Positions 34,535 through 45,255 of a DNA stretch of 64,000 nt are shown piece by piece. Location of the stretch: positions 62,001-126,000 of the forward strand of contig NZ_JAJFES010000011.1 in NCBI RefSeq assembly GCF_020708045.1, read 5' to 3'. The DNA comes from Massilia sp. IC2-278 (GTDB lineage: Bacteria; Pseudomonadota; Gammaproteobacteria; Burkholderiales; Burkholderiaceae_D). Position numbers and translations under genes: made by a program. The number at the start of each line of letters is the position of its first letter. Position 1 is the stretch's first letter. The notes beneath the pieces are model-generated. The model saw only the letters and a program-made list of their open reading frames with translations, did no database searches and was not told the DNA's origin.

Positions 34535-35557
34535 ATGCTGACTCTCATCCGCAAGCTGTTCGGGGCGAGCGCCGGCCCCGCTGCGGCACGGGAACAGGCG
34601 CCGGCCGTGCACGCCGTGGCCGCGCCCTCCGAGGTGGCGAGCGGCGCCGCACCCGCGTTTCGCATCGCCGCGCACTGGCGGCTGCAGCAGGGCTACCCCA
34701 TCATGGATTGGGCGGCGGCCGGCCGCTGGGCCGATGCGCTCGCGCAGGAGGAACAGGCCCCGGCCTGGCGTGCGCTCGAGCGCGCCTGGCTGCTGCATCT
34801 GCGCGACGCGCTCGGCGCCGGCTTCCGGCTGCTGGAGTCCGACAACTGCCTGTTGCTGGCCGCCGTGGAAGAGCATGTAGCCCATGCCACACTGGCCTTC
34901 ATGGAACGCACGCGCAAGCGCGTCGTCCGCACGCTCGACGGCATCGCCCGGGTGACGCCCGAGGGCAAGGACATCCTGGTCGTGTTCGACGACGAGGACA
35001 GTTATTACCGCTATGTCTCGCACGCCTATCCGGACGGCGGCGAATTCGCAAGCAGCGGCGGCATGTACATCGATGGCGGTTGCGGCCACTTCGTCACGGT
35101 GCGGCGCGACCTGGGTGCGATCGAGCCCGTCATCGCCCACGAAATGACGCACGGCTGCCTTGCCCACCTGCCGATTCCGCTCTGGCTGAACGAGGGCCTG
35201 GCCGTGAACACCGAGCAGCGCCTGACCGGGGTGCAGCCAGCGCTCTTCAGTGCCCGTGACATGCACGACAAGCATTGCGCATTCTGGGGCGCGGCCGAGA
35301 TCCAGGAATTCTGGTCGGGGTGGTCGTTCCAGCGCATCGACGACGGCAACCTGCTCTCGTACGACCTGGCGCGCATCCTGGTCGCTTACCTGGGCAAGGA
35401 CTGGGCATCTTTCCGCCGTTTCGTGCTGGCGGCGAACGCGGCCGACGGTGGCGCCGCGGCAGCGTCCGAACACCTGGGCGCGGACCTGGGCGAACTGGTA
35501 TGCGCGCTGCTCGGGCAGGCGCATTCGCCCGGCTGGAGTCCGGCAGCGGCCGCCTGA
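34535..35557 (+). CDS. HExxH metallopeptidase-like protein
   Basis: A 340-residue protein of no recognised family. It contains AHEMTHGCLAHLP, with the zinc motif His202-Glu203-x-x-His206, and a downstream LWLNEGLAV whose Glu220 fits the third ligand of gluzincin peptidases (peptidase-MA-like). No signal peptide is apparent; the first 20 residues are basic with a short hydrophobic patch. ATG 34535 has CAGG upstream and is preferred over GTG 34523. It lies between the lipoprotein and the secretion operon, 168 bp before gspG. Substrate unknown. Confidence 0.7.
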   Translation: MLTLIRKLFGASAGPAAAREQAPAVHAVAAPSEVASGAAPAFRIAAHWRLQQGYPIMDWAAAGRWADALAQEEQAPAWRALERAWLLHLRDALGAGFRLLESDNCLLLAAVEEHVAHATLAFMERTRKRVVRTLDGIARVTPEGKDILVVFDDEDSYYRYVSHAYPDGGEFASSGGMYIDGGCGHFVTVRRDLGAIEPVIAHEMTHGCLAHLPIPLWLNEGLAVNTEQRLTGVQPALFSARDMHDKHCAFWGAAEIQEFWSGWSFQRIDDGNLLSYDLARILVAYLGKDWASFRRFVLAANAADGGAAAASEHLGADLGELVCALLGQAHSPGWSPAAAA

Positions 35558-35725
35558 GTTTTTCTCTCCGGCTTGCCTGCCTGAGGCAAGTGTCAGGCGT
35601 GTGACAGGAACGCAAAAAAAGTCGCACGCGTGGCGCCTGCCGGGTGCGCTTTTTAATTGCTTGGCAGATAGCGCCATGGTAGTCTGGACAGGTACGGCCG
35701 CCGGGCCAAATCAGGAGTGTTCTGG

Positions 35726-36166
35726 ATGTCGGAAGCAAGCTTCGCTGGAACCCGCCGCAAGCGCGTAGCGGGCTTTACCCTGCTCGAATTGCTGGTGGTG
35801 ATCGTGATCATCGGCCTGCTCGCGGCCTACGTCGGCCCGAAATACTTTTCCCAGCTCGGCAAGTCGGAAGTGACCATCGCCAAGGCCCAGATCGACGCCT
35901 TCGAAAAGTCGCTCGACACCTACCGCCTCGACGTCGGCCGCTACCCGAGCGGCGAGGAAGGCCTGGCCGCGCTGATGACCGCCCCGGCCAGCGCCGGCGC
36001 CAAATGGAACGGTCCCTACCTGAAGAAGGGCGTGCCGCAAGACCCGTGGGGCCATCCATATCAATACCGTTCGCCCGGCGCCAAGGGAGAATACGAGATT
36101 GTCTCGTTCGGCAAGGACGGCCAGCCAGGCGGCAGCGGCGACAACGCCGACATCTCCTCGCTCTGA
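35726..36166 (+). CDS. gspG: Type II secretion major pseudopilin GspG
   Basis: A 146-residue pseudopilin. The prepilin site is Gly16|Phe17 in KRVAGFTLLELLVVIVIIGL, with Glu at +5. The C-terminal domain has the GspG pattern YPSGEEGLAALM, GPYLKKGVPQDPWGHPYQY and SPGAKGEYEIVSFGKDGQ with the calcium-site loop and GDNADISSL. AGGAG lies 8 bases before ATG 35726; the GTG at 35717 overlaps that ribosome site. It is the first gene of the operon and would form the shaft of the pseudopilus. Confidence 0.95.
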   Translation: MSEASFAGTRRKRVAGFTLLELLVVIVIIGLLAAYVGPKYFSQLGKSEVTIAKAQIDAFEKSLDTYRLDVGRYPSGEEGLAALMTAPASAGAKWNGPYLKKGVPQDPWGHPYQYRSPGAKGEYEIVSFGKDGQPGGSGDNADISSL

Positions 36167-36215
36167 GCGTTCGCCGCCCCGCGTTTTCCTACCTCACTCA
36201 CCCGGGCAGGTCTTC

Positions 36216-37399
36216 ATGCAGTTTGCAGTACGCACCCTCGCGCCCGACCTGTCGATCGCCAGCGTCGTCGTCGACGCGCTCGACGAAGCCGACGCGCGCC
36301 GCCAGGTTGAAATGCGCGGCCTGCACGTCAGCGCGGTCGAGCCGGCTGGCGGCGGCGGCCTGCGGCGCGCGCGTGGCGGCAAGCTGTCCATCGTCCTGTT
36401 CAGCCAGGAGCTGCTGGCGCTGCTGAATGCAGGCCTGGGCATTGTCGAAGGCCTGGAAGCGCTGCTGGAAAAGGAAGCCAATCCGGCCGCGCGCGTGGTG
36501 CTCGAACGCCTGCTCGCCGGCCTGCGCGAAGGCAAGCGCTTTTCCAGCGTGCTCGCCGCCCAGCCGGCGCTGTTCCCGCCGCTGTACGTCGGCATCGTGC
36601 GCGCCGCCGAAGGCACCAGCGACTTGCCGCGCGCGCTGGCGCGCTACATCGACTACCAGCAGCGCATCGACACCGTGCGCGCGAAGATCGTCAGCGCCTC
36701 GATCTACCCGGTGATCCTGCTGTGCGTGGGCGGCGGCGTCAGCGCCTTTTTGATCGGCTACGTGGTGCCGCGCTTCGCCGAGGTGTACCAGGGCGCCGGG
36801 CGCAACCTGCCATGGATGTCGCAGCTGCTGCTCGAATGGGGCCAGTTCGCATCCAGCCACGGCGTGCCGATCCTGCTGTGCGCGCTGGCGCTGCTGGCGC
36901 TGGCCATCGCGGGTGCGCGCCGCCTGCTCAGGAGCGGCGGCATTACGCGCCTGCTGGCGCGCCTGCCCGGCATCGGCGAGCGCGCCCGCATCTACGAACT
37001 CTCGCGCCTGTATCTCACGCTCGGCATGCTGAGCGAGGGCGGCATCACCATCGTCAACGCCATCGAGACCGTGCAGTCGATGGTCTCGCCGACGCTGCGC
37101 CAGCAGCTGGCGCAGGCGCGCGCGGCCATCGAATCGGGCCGCCCGCTGTCGGACGCCTTCGAGGCCCATGGTCTGACCACGCCGATCTCGCTGCGCATGC
37201 TGCGCGTGGGCGAACGCACCGGCGACATGGGTCCGATGCTCACCCAATCCGCGGCTTTCTACGACGGCGAGATCAGCCGCTGGATCGACCGTTTTACCCG
37301 CACCTTCGAGCCGCTCCTGATGGCCGCCATCGGCCTGGTGGTGGGCGCCATCGTGGTGCTGCTCTACATGCCGATCTTCGATCTCGCAGGGGATATGTC

Positions 37400-37403
<4 letters not shown>
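36216..37403 (+). CDS. gspF: Type II secretion inner-membrane protein GspF
   Basis: Polytopic platform protein of 395 residues with two T2SSF domains (about 60-190 and 265-390). The first contains LSIVLFSQELLALLNAGLGI, the second LSRLYLTLGMLSEGGITIVN. Three membrane helices are visible (about 160-185, 215-240, 365-390). It anchors the assembly ATPase and pseudopilus in the inner membrane. The stop overlaps the GTG start of gspE. Confidence 0.93.
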
Positions 37404-39089
<1,686 letters not shown>

Positions 39090-39097
<8 letters not shown>

Positions 39098-39902
39098 ACT
39101 GCCCGGACAATCGCTGCGCCTGGGGCTGGGCCACGACAGCCTGGCCCTGGTCCGCGTCGGCCGCGTGTTCGGGCGCGGCGCGACGGTGCTGGCCGAGGCG
39201 CGCCTGGCCGATGCGCACGATTCGGCATCGCTGCGGCAAGGGCTGCGCGCGCTGCTGGCCGGGGCGCAGGTCGCCGGCTGGCCGCTGAGCGTGGTGCTGG
39301 CCGACGAGTTGGTACGCATGTGGCAGGTCGCGCCGCCGCCGAACGCGGCCCGGCCGGCCGACCTGGAGGCGGCTGCAAGCATGCGCTACCAGGCCCTGTT
39401 CGGCGCGCCGCCGGGCGGCTGGAAGATCGCCGCCGACTGGCAGGCCACGCGGCCCTTCCTGGCCGCCGCGCTGCCGCTGGCGCTGGTCGAGGGGCTCGAG
39501 GAAGCGGCGCGCGAGGCGCGCTGCCACCTGGTCGAGATCGTGCCGCAGTTCGTCGCCGCCATGAACGCCTGGCGCCGCCAGCACCGCCCCGGCGCCTGGT
39601 TCGGCCTGGTGCATGGGCAGGTCCTGACCCTGGCCGCCTACGACGGCCGCGCCCTGGCCGCGCTGCGCACGGCCGTGGTGCCGCCCGGCGCCGACCGCGA
39701 GTGGCTGGAAAGCCATGTGGCGCGCGAGGCGCTGCGGGTGGGCGTGGGGCGGCCCGAGCGGGTACAGGTGTGCGGGCCGGCACCGCGCAGCTGGGCTAGC
39801 CACGAGGGCCGCCTCAAGTTCGGCTGTACCCTGCTCGACGACGAGGGCAGCAGCGGCCAGCCGGCCGCCGTGCGCCTGGCCCGTACCGGGAGCCCGGCAT
39901 GA
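39090..39902 (+). CDS. PilM/GspL/MshI-like cytoplasmic assembly protein
   Basis: A 270-residue protein without membrane segments, in the place where PilM, MshI or the cytoplasmic half of GspL is found. It has an actin/hexokinase-fold look: a first strand LRLGLGHDSLALVRVG, a central AAREARCHLVEIVPQFVAAM and a WFGLVHGQVLTLAAYDG strand pair. Sequence identity to known PilM is too low to assign by eye, so context carries the call. Its likely role is linking the ATPase to the PilN/PilO-like proteins encoded next. Confidence 0.65.
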
Positions 39903-40456
39903 AGCGCGTGCGTCTCGATTTCGCCCGGCCGGGCCTGCGCCGCGCCTTGTTCCTGGCGCCGCCCGGCGTGTGGGGGCCGCTGCTGGCCGCACTGGTCGTG
40001 TGCGGCGTGGCGCTGGTGCATGTGCTCGATTACCGCGAGGCGCGCGAGGAAGTCGACGCGCTGCAGGCGGCCCTGCGCGCACGTGCCGGCGCGCCGCCGG
40101 TGCAGCCGGTGGTCCAGCGCACCGGGAAAACGAATACGCCCGTCAGCGAGCAGCAGGCCACGGCCGTGAATGCCGCCGTGATGCAGTTGAACCTGCCCTG
40201 GCGCGCGCTGCACGACGCCGTGCGCGAGGCCACGCCGGCCACGGTGGCGCTGCTGGCGCTGGAACCCGATGCGCGCAAGCGCGTGCTGCGCATCACGGCC
40301 GAAGCGCGCGGCAGCGACGACATGATCGCTTACGTGGAAAAACTGCAAACGCAGAAATGGTTCGGCGCCGTCACCCTGGTGCGCCACGAGATCGGCGAGC
40401 AGGACCCGAACCGGCCGATCCGCTTCCAGATCGATGCCCAGTGGGGTACGCCATGA
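39899..40456 (+). CDS. PilN-like inner-membrane assembly protein
   Basis: A 185-residue bitopic protein with one N-terminal membrane helix (about 23-43, VWGPLLAALVVCGVALVHVL), a coiled-coil segment (DYREAREEVDALQAALRA) and a ferredoxin-like periplasmic domain (about 100-185). This is the layout of PilN and of the C-terminal half of GspL. It overlaps both neighbours by ATGA, so its dose is probably tied to theirs. Confidence 0.7.
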   Translation: MKRVRLDFARPGLRRALFLAPPGVWGPLLAALVVCGVALVHVLDYREAREEVDALQAALRARAGAPPVQPVVQRTGKTNTPVSEQQATAVNAAVMQLNLPWRALHDAVREATPATVALLALEPDARKRVLRITAEARGSDDMIAYVEKLQTQKWFGAVTLVRHEIGEQDPNRPIRFQIDAQWGTP

Positions 40457-41022
40457 AGCGGCTGGAGGTATCTTCGCTGGCGCTGCGCCTGCGCCTGGCC
40501 CTGCGCGCCACCAGCCCGGTGCTGCTGGCGGCGCTGCTGCTGGGTGCGAGCGGCATCGCGGCGCTGGCCTGGCTGGTGCCGGCGCGCGAAGCGCTCGAAG
40601 CGGAACGCGAACTGGCGCGCCGCGCCGCCGCCGCCCCGCCGCCCGCGCCGCGCGCCGAGCCGGTCGCCAGTGCCGACGCCAACCTGGCCCTGTTCTACGC
40701 CTCGCTGGGCGAGAAACGCGTCGCCGAGCGGCAGGTCAGGACCCTGTTCGACATCGCCGCCAAAACCGGCCTGACCCTGCGCCAGGGCGAGTACAAGAGC
40801 GGCTACGACCGCAACGGCAAGCTGCACACCTACCAGATCAACCTGCCGGTGCAGGGCAGCTATGGCCAGGTGTGGCGCTTCGCGCTGCTGGCCTTGCGCG
40901 CGATTCCGTTTGCCTCGCTGGACGACATCAGCTTCAAGCGCGACAGCATCGGCCAGGCCCAGGTGGATGCGCGCCTGCGCCTGACGCTCTACATGGCGGA
41001 TGCGCCGGAGGTGCAGCGATGA
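40453..41022 (+). CDS. PilO/GspM-like inner-membrane assembly protein
   Basis: A 189-residue bitopic protein with one membrane helix (about 24-46, LLAALLLGASGIAALAWLVP), a helical linker (EALEAERELARRAAAA) and a small periplasmic domain (about 75-185) with GKLHTYQINLPVQGSYGQVW, typical of PilO/GspM. It should pair with the PilN-like protein. Start ATG 40453 overlaps the previous stop. Confidence 0.72.
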   Translation: MKRLEVSSLALRLRLALRATSPVLLAALLLGASGIAALAWLVPAREALEAERELARRAAAAPPPAPRAEPVASADANLALFYASLGEKRVAERQVRTLFDIAAKTGLTLRQGEYKSGYDRNGKLHTYQINLPVQGSYGQVWRFALLALRAIPFASLDDISFKRDSIGQAQVDARLRLTLYMADAPEVQR

Positions 41023-41543
41023 AGCCGCGTCACATCCTGATGGGCGTGGCGCTGGCGATTGCCGCGGGCCTGGCCGCGTTTGGCGACACGACGCCGCAGG
41101 AAGACGTGGCCGAGGCGGTCGAGCGCCCGGCGCAGCCGGCACGCGCCCCAGCCGCGCAGCGCACATCGGCGGCATTGGCCGCATCGGCCACCATCCTGCG
41201 CCTGCAGCCGCGCGCGGACCTGATCGGCGATTTGTCCGCCAGCGGCGACGACCTGTTCGGCAGCCAGGACTGGACGCCGCCGCCGCCGCCGCCGCCCCCG
41301 GCACAAGCCGGTCCGCCACCGCCGCCGATGGCGCCGCCGCTGCCCTTCACCTTCATCGGCAAGTCGCTGGAAGAGGGCCGGTGGGAGGTCTACCTGGCGA
41401 GCGGCGAGCGCACCCACATCGCATTCGAAGGCGGCACGCTCGATGGCGCCTGGCGCGTCGAGCGTATCGCGCCGCCGCTGATGACCCTGACTTACCTGCC
41501 GCTGAACCAGGTTCAGCAGCTCAATATTGGAGCATTCGACTAA
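41019..41543 (+). CDS. PilP/GspC-like periplasmic connector
   Basis: A 174-residue protein with an N-terminal signal or anchor helix (HILMGVALAIAAGLAAFGD), an Ala/Pro-rich linker, a run of eight prolines (about 88-95) and a compact C-terminal domain (FTFIGKSLEEGRWEVYLASG, then LTYLPLNQVQQLNIG) that resembles the HR/PilP domain connecting the inner-membrane platform with the secretin. Position between the PilO-like gene and the secretin supports this. The stop codon overlaps the secretin ATG. Confidence 0.68.
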   Translation: MKPRHILMGVALAIAAGLAAFGDTTPQEDVAEAVERPAQPARAPAAQRTSAALAASATILRLQPRADLIGDLSASGDDLFGSQDWTPPPPPPPPAQAGPPPPPMAPPLPFTFIGKSLEEGRWEVYLASGERTHIAFEGGTLDGAWRVERIAPPLMTLTYLPLNQVQQLNIGAFD

Positions 41544-43540
41544 TGGTTCGTTCCCGCATCCGTTCCGTCGCCGCCGTGGGCCTGGCGTGCACGCTGCTCG
41601 CGGGCTGCGCGGCCCAGCGCGCCTACCAGGAGGGCAATGCGCTGGTCGCCCGGGAAGAGGTGGGCGCCGGCTTGGCGAAATACCGCGAGGCGGTGGCCGC
41701 CGACCCCGGCAACCCGCTGTACCGCGCCGCTTACCTGCGCGCGCGCGACGGCGCCACCGTGCGCCTGATCGACGGCGCCGAGCGCGATTTGGCCGCCGGC
41801 CGCGCCGAGGAAGCGCGCAGCGCCTTTGCACGCGTGCTCGAGATCGACCCGGCCAACGAGCGTGGCCGCGCCGGCATGCGCCAGCTGGAAGCCGATGCGC
41901 GCCACAGCGCGCTGATCGAGGCCGCCACGCTTGACGTGGAGAAGAAGGACTATGAGGCCGCGCGCCAGAAGCTGTCGGCCATTCTCACCGAACGCCCGCT
42001 GCACGAGCGCGCGCGCGTGATGCTCAACGACGTGAACGAGGCAGCGGCGGTGCCGACCTCCGAGGCCACGCTATCCGCCGCCTTCAGGAAGCCCATCAGC
42101 CTGGAGTTCCGCGACGCGCCGCTGCGCCAGGTCTTCGAGATCATCGCGCGCCACTCGGGCCTGAACTTCGTGTTCGACAAGGACGTGCGTTCCGACCAGC
42201 GCACCTCGATCTTCCTGAAGAACAGCACGGTGGAGGCGGCCGTGCACTTCCTGCTGGTGACCAACCAGCTCGAGCGTCAGGTCATGGACGGCAATACCAT
42301 CCTGGTCTACCCGAACGTGGCCGTGAAGCTCAAGGAATACCAGGAGATGACGGTGAAAACCTTCTACCTGGCGAACGCCGAAGCCAAGACCATCGCCAAC
42401 ACCTTCAAGACCATCCTGAAGTCGCGCGACGTGGTGATCGACGAAAAGCTGAACCTGGTGATCCTGCGCGACAGCCCGGAAGCGATCAAGCTGGCCACCC
42501 AGCTGGTGGCCCTGCAGGATGTGCCCGAGCCGGAAGTCATGCTCGACGTCGAGGTCCTGGAAATCAAGCGCAGCCGCCTGATGGACCTGGGCCTGGCCTG
42601 GCCGCAGAGCCTGGGCTTCACGCCGCTGATCGCGGCGCAAGGCGCACCGATCACGATCAACGAATTGCGTGGCCTGAACAGCGACAGCATCGGCGTTACC
42701 GGCATCGGCGCCACCCTGAACGCCAACAAGACCGACACCGATTCGAACACCCTGGCCAACCCGCGCATCCGCGTACGCAACAAGGAAAAGGCCAAGGTCG
42801 TGATCGGCGACCGGGTGCCGAACATCACCACCACGGTCTCGACCGGCGTGGGCGGCTTCGCTTCCCAGTCGATCACCTATGTCGACGTCGGCCTGACCCT
42901 GAACGTCGAGCCGACCATCTACCTGAACAACGAAGTCGGCATCCGCATCTCGCTCGAAGTGAGCAACCTGATCGACTCGATGACGACCAACGACGGCTCG
43001 GTGGCCTACCGCATCGGCACCCGTTCGGCCCAGACCATGCTGCAGTTGAAGGATGGCGAGAACCAAGTGCTGGCGGGGCTGATCAGCAGCGAAGACCGCA
43101 CCAGCGGCAGCAAGGTGCCGGGCGTCGGCAGTTTGCCGGTGCTGGGGCGCCTGTTCGGCAGCACGCGCGACTCGAACGACAAGACCGAGATCGTGCTATC
43201 GATCACGCCGCACCTGGTGCGCACCATCCAGCGCCCGCCGGCCGGGGCGTCCGAATTCGGCGCCGGCACCGAGGCCAGCTTCCGCCGCCGTCCGGATACG
43301 GCGCTGCGCCTGCCGGCCGTGGCGCCTGTTCCCGGCACGCGCGCGCTGCCGCCGCCCGCGCAGCCGGCGAACAGCCAGCCGACCGCGCCGCCGCTCGGCC
43401 AGCCCGCCACCGCGCCAGGCGTGCCGCCGCCGGTCACCGGCATCCCGCTGTCGCAACCGATCGGCACCACGCCGCCTGCCGCGACGCCGCAGGTAACGCC
43501 GATCCCCGCGCCGGTCGCGACCCCGATCCCGAACCAATGA
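41543..43540 (+). CDS. gspD: Secretin GspD with N-terminal TPR-like region
   Basis: Outer-membrane channel protein of 665 residues. A lipoprotein signal ends in LLAGC (Cys about residue 20). TPR-like helices (about 25-170, ALVAREEVGAGLAKYREAV) precede the secretin/TonB short N-domain (LEFRDAPLRQVFEIIARHSG) and an N-domain (VKTFYLANAEAKTIANTFK). The secretin core follows, with VPNITTTVSTGVGGFASQSI, YVDVGLTLNVEPTIY and LAGLISSEDRTSGSKVPGVG. A ~100-residue Pro/Ala-rich tail follows the core. TPR-secretin fusions are more typical of MSHA/Tad-like or T2SS-related hybrids than of classical GspD. Confidence 0.92.
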   Translation: MVRSRIRSVAAVGLACTLLAGCAAQRAYQEGNALVAREEVGAGLAKYREAVAADPGNPLYRAAYLRARDGATVRLIDGAERDLAAGRAEEARSAFARVLEIDPANERGRAGMRQLEADARHSALIEAATLDVEKKDYEAARQKLSAILTERPLHERARVMLNDVNEAAAVPTSEATLSAAFRKPISLEFRDAPLRQVFEIIARHSGLNFVFDKDVRSDQRTSIFLKNSTVEAAVHFLLVTNQLERQVMDGNTILVYPNVAVKLKEYQEMTVKTFYLANAEAKTIANTFKTILKSRDVVIDEKLNLVILRDSPEAIKLATQLVALQDVPEPEVMLDVEVLEIKRSRLMDLGLAWPQSLGFTPLIAAQGAPITINELRGLNSDSIGVTGIGATLNANKTDTDSNTLANPRIRVRNKEKAKVVIGDRVPNITTTVSTGVGGFASQSITYVDVGLTLNVEPTIYLNNEVGIRISLEVSNLIDSMTTNDGSVAYRIGTRSAQTMLQLKDGENQVLAGLISSEDRTSGSKVPGVGSLPVLGRLFGSTRDSNDKTEIVLSITPHLVRTIQRPPAGASEFGAGTEASFRRRPDTALRLPAVAPVPGTRALPPPAQPANSQPTAPPLGQPATAPGVPPPVTGIPLSQPIGTTPPAATPQVTPIPAPVATPIPNQ

Positions 43541-43549
43541 TGCAGACCC

Positions 43550-43614
43550 GTAGGGTGGACGGCTTTTGTAATCCAGTCCCCCGGACTGGATTACTCCACG
43601 CGTCCAACCCACGC
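43550..43614 (+). repeat. REP-like element with a 12-bp exchanged stem
   Basis: Begins GTAGGGTGGACG and ends CGTCCAACCCACGC, an outer inverted pair with one bulged base. Inside, GTAATCCAGTCC (43568-43579) pairs perfectly with GGACTGGATTAC (43583-43594). It lies within the 98-bp space between the secretin and the next pseudopilin gene, inside the operon. Confidence 0.75.
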
Positions 43615-43638
43615 CCATATCGATGCGACCGACGCGTC

Positions 43639-44103
43639 ATGCGCGGCTTCACCCTGATCGAACTCCTGGTCACCCTCACCATCCTGGCCCTGCTCGCCAC
43701 GCTGGTGATCCCGGTCGGCCAGACCGTCATCCAGCGCCGTAACGAAGCCCAGCTGCGCCAGTCCCTGCGCGAGGTCCGCTCCGCCATCGACGCGTATAAA
43801 CGCGCCAGCGACGAAGGCCGCGTCAAGAAGAACGCCGGCGCCACGGGTTACCCGGCGAAACTGGAGCTGCTGGTCGAAGGCGTGACCGATCTGCGCAGCC
43901 CGAAGCAGGCCAAGATCTACTTCCTGCGCCGCCTGCCGCGCGACCCTTTCAACCCCGACCCGGAACTGGCCGATGCCGACACCTGGGGCAAGCGCAGCTA
44001 CGCCAGCGAAGCCGAGGAGCCGAAGGAGGGCGACGACGTCTACGACGTGTATTCGACTTCGGGCAAGACCGGCCTGAACGGCATTCCCTACAGGCGCTGG
44101 TGA
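43639..44103 (+). CDS. Pseudopilin (GspG/H-like)
   Basis: A 154-residue type IV pilin-like protein. The ATG at 43639 gives a three-residue leader MRG before FTLIELLVTLTILALLATLV, with Glu at +5; upstream in-frame sequence is the REP element and is not pilin-like. The C-terminal body has DLRSPKQAKIYFLRRLPRDP and a GspG-like end with GDDVYDVYSTSGKTGLNG. It is the first of three pseudopilin genes after the secretin and could be a minor or tip subunit. Confidence 0.85.
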   Translation: MRGFTLIELLVTLTILALLATLVIPVGQTVIQRRNEAQLRQSLREVRSAIDAYKRASDEGRVKKNAGATGYPAKLELLVEGVTDLRSPKQAKIYFLRRLPRDPFNPDPELADADTWGKRSYASEAEEPKEGDDVYDVYSTSGKTGLNGIPYRRW

Positions 44104-44107
44104 GACC

Positions 44108-44494
44108 ATGAGCATCCCGAATCGCAAGCGCGGCTTCACCCTGATCGAACTGCTGGTCGTGCTCGGCATCATTGCCTTGCTGCTGACGCTGGCCGTGCCG
44201 CGCTTCTTCCCGAGCGTCGACAAGACGAAAGAAACCATCCTGCTCGACAACCTGCGCAACACGCGCGCCGTGATCGACCAGTATCACGCCGACACCGGCC
44301 GCTATCCGGATTCGCTGGAACAACTGGTCGAGAAAAAATACCTGGCGCGGGTGCCGGTCGATCCGGTCACCGAGAGCGAGAGTACCTGGGTGATCGTGGC
44401 GCCCGAGGCCGACGGCGAGCAGGGCGCCGTGTATGACATCCGCAGCGGCGCGCCCGGCAATGGCCGCGACGGCCGCCCCTACGCCGAATGGTAG
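44108..44494 (+). CDS. Pseudopilin (GspG-like)
   Basis: A 128-residue prepilin-like protein. The leader SIPNRKRG is followed by FTLIELLVVLGIIALLLTLA with Glu at +5, then an alpha-helix and a short beta domain (TGRYPDSLEQLVEKKYLARV, then DPVTESESTWVIVAPEADGE). It ends 7 bases into the next gene. It is 4 bp behind the previous pseudopilin gene, and gene duplication within the operon is likely. Confidence 0.87.
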   Translation: MSIPNRKRGFTLIELLVVLGIIALLLTLAVPRFFPSVDKTKETILLDNLRNTRAVIDQYHADTGRYPDSLEQLVEKKYLARVPVDPVTESESTWVIVAPEADGEQGAVYDIRSGAPGNGRDGRPYAEW

Positions 44495-45249
44495 CGCGGC
44501 CCTCATCGAACGAGGCCGGCTTTACCTACGTCGGCATGGTGTTTTTTGTCGCCATGCTGGGCCTGGTCGGCGCCGCGACCCTGAAGGTCGATACGCTGCT
44601 GCGCCGCGCCGCCGCCGAACAGGATTTGCTCGAGATCGGCGCCGAATTTAGCGAGGCCCTGCGCAGCTACGCCGCCGCCACGCCGCGCGGTTACCCGACC
44701 GCGCCGCCGACCCTGCAGGATTTACTGAAGGACCCGCGCTTTCCCGGCACGCGGCGGCACTTGCGGAAAATCTTCGTCGACCCGGTCACGGGCAAGGACG
44801 AGTGGGGCATCGTGTACCAGGGCGACAAGGTGGGCGTGCTGGCGGTGTACAGCCTGTCGCAGGCGCAGCCGCTGAAGCTGGCGAATTTCGACGCGCGCTT
44901 CCTGAACTTCGAAAACAAGGAACACCTGTCGGAATGGAAGTTCACGGCGACCGGGCAGGGCGTGAGCGTGACGGCGCCGAACAACATCGCGCCACCGGGC
45001 ACGCCAAGCACGCCCGGTGCGCCGGCGTCACTGTTCCCGGCCCCGGGCGCCCAGCCTGCGCCGCCTGCGCCATCCGCCCCGCCATCCGGGCCGCCGGCCC
45101 AGCCACAGCCCGAGCCCGAGGCTGAGCCGCCGGCGCCTGAAGAACCGGAGGCGCCGCCGGAAGCATCCGAAACGTCGCCGGAGCCGGCTGAAACGCCGGA
45201 GCCGCCGCCGCCCGAGCCGCCGCCGAGCGACGGCCGCCAGACAGGCTAG
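44488..45249 (+). CDS. Atypical pseudopilin without Glu5, Pro/Glu-rich tail
   Basis: A 253-residue protein. The prepilin-like start is NEAGFTYVGMVFFVAMLGLV: Gly before Phe is kept, but the +5 residue is Gly rather than Glu. Loss of Glu5 is characteristic of GspK, which caps the pseudopilus tip, though this protein is shorter than GspK and lacks its recognisable domain. A GspG-like body follows (LQDLLKDPRFPGTRRHLRKI, EWGIVYQGDKVGVLAVYS). The last ~80 residues are almost purely Pro, Ala and Glu. It closes the operon, converging on murJ with only 6 bp between stops. Confidence 0.78.
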   Translation: MVARPSSNEAGFTYVGMVFFVAMLGLVGAATLKVDTLLRRAAAEQDLLEIGAEFSEALRSYAAATPRGYPTAPPTLQDLLKDPRFPGTRRHLRKIFVDPVTGKDEWGIVYQGDKVGVLAVYSLSQAQPLKLANFDARFLNFENKEHLSEWKFTATGQGVSVTAPNNIAPPGTPSTPGAPASLFPAPGAQPAPPAPSAPPSGPPAQPQPEPEAEPPAPEEPEAPPEASETSPEPAETPEPPPPEPPPSDGRQTG

Positions 45250-45255
45250 CTGTGC

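Noticed and set aside
35565..35600. Terminator hairpin CTTGCCT/AGGCAAG after the metallopeptidase-like gene
   Set aside because: The stem is short and no T run follows, so I see no reason to call it a terminator.
43537..43638. Earlier ATG start of the first minor pseudopilin gene at 43537
   Set aside because: It would add 34 residues encoded by the REP element before the prepilin cleavage site. The three-residue leader from ATG 43639 is the more natural start.
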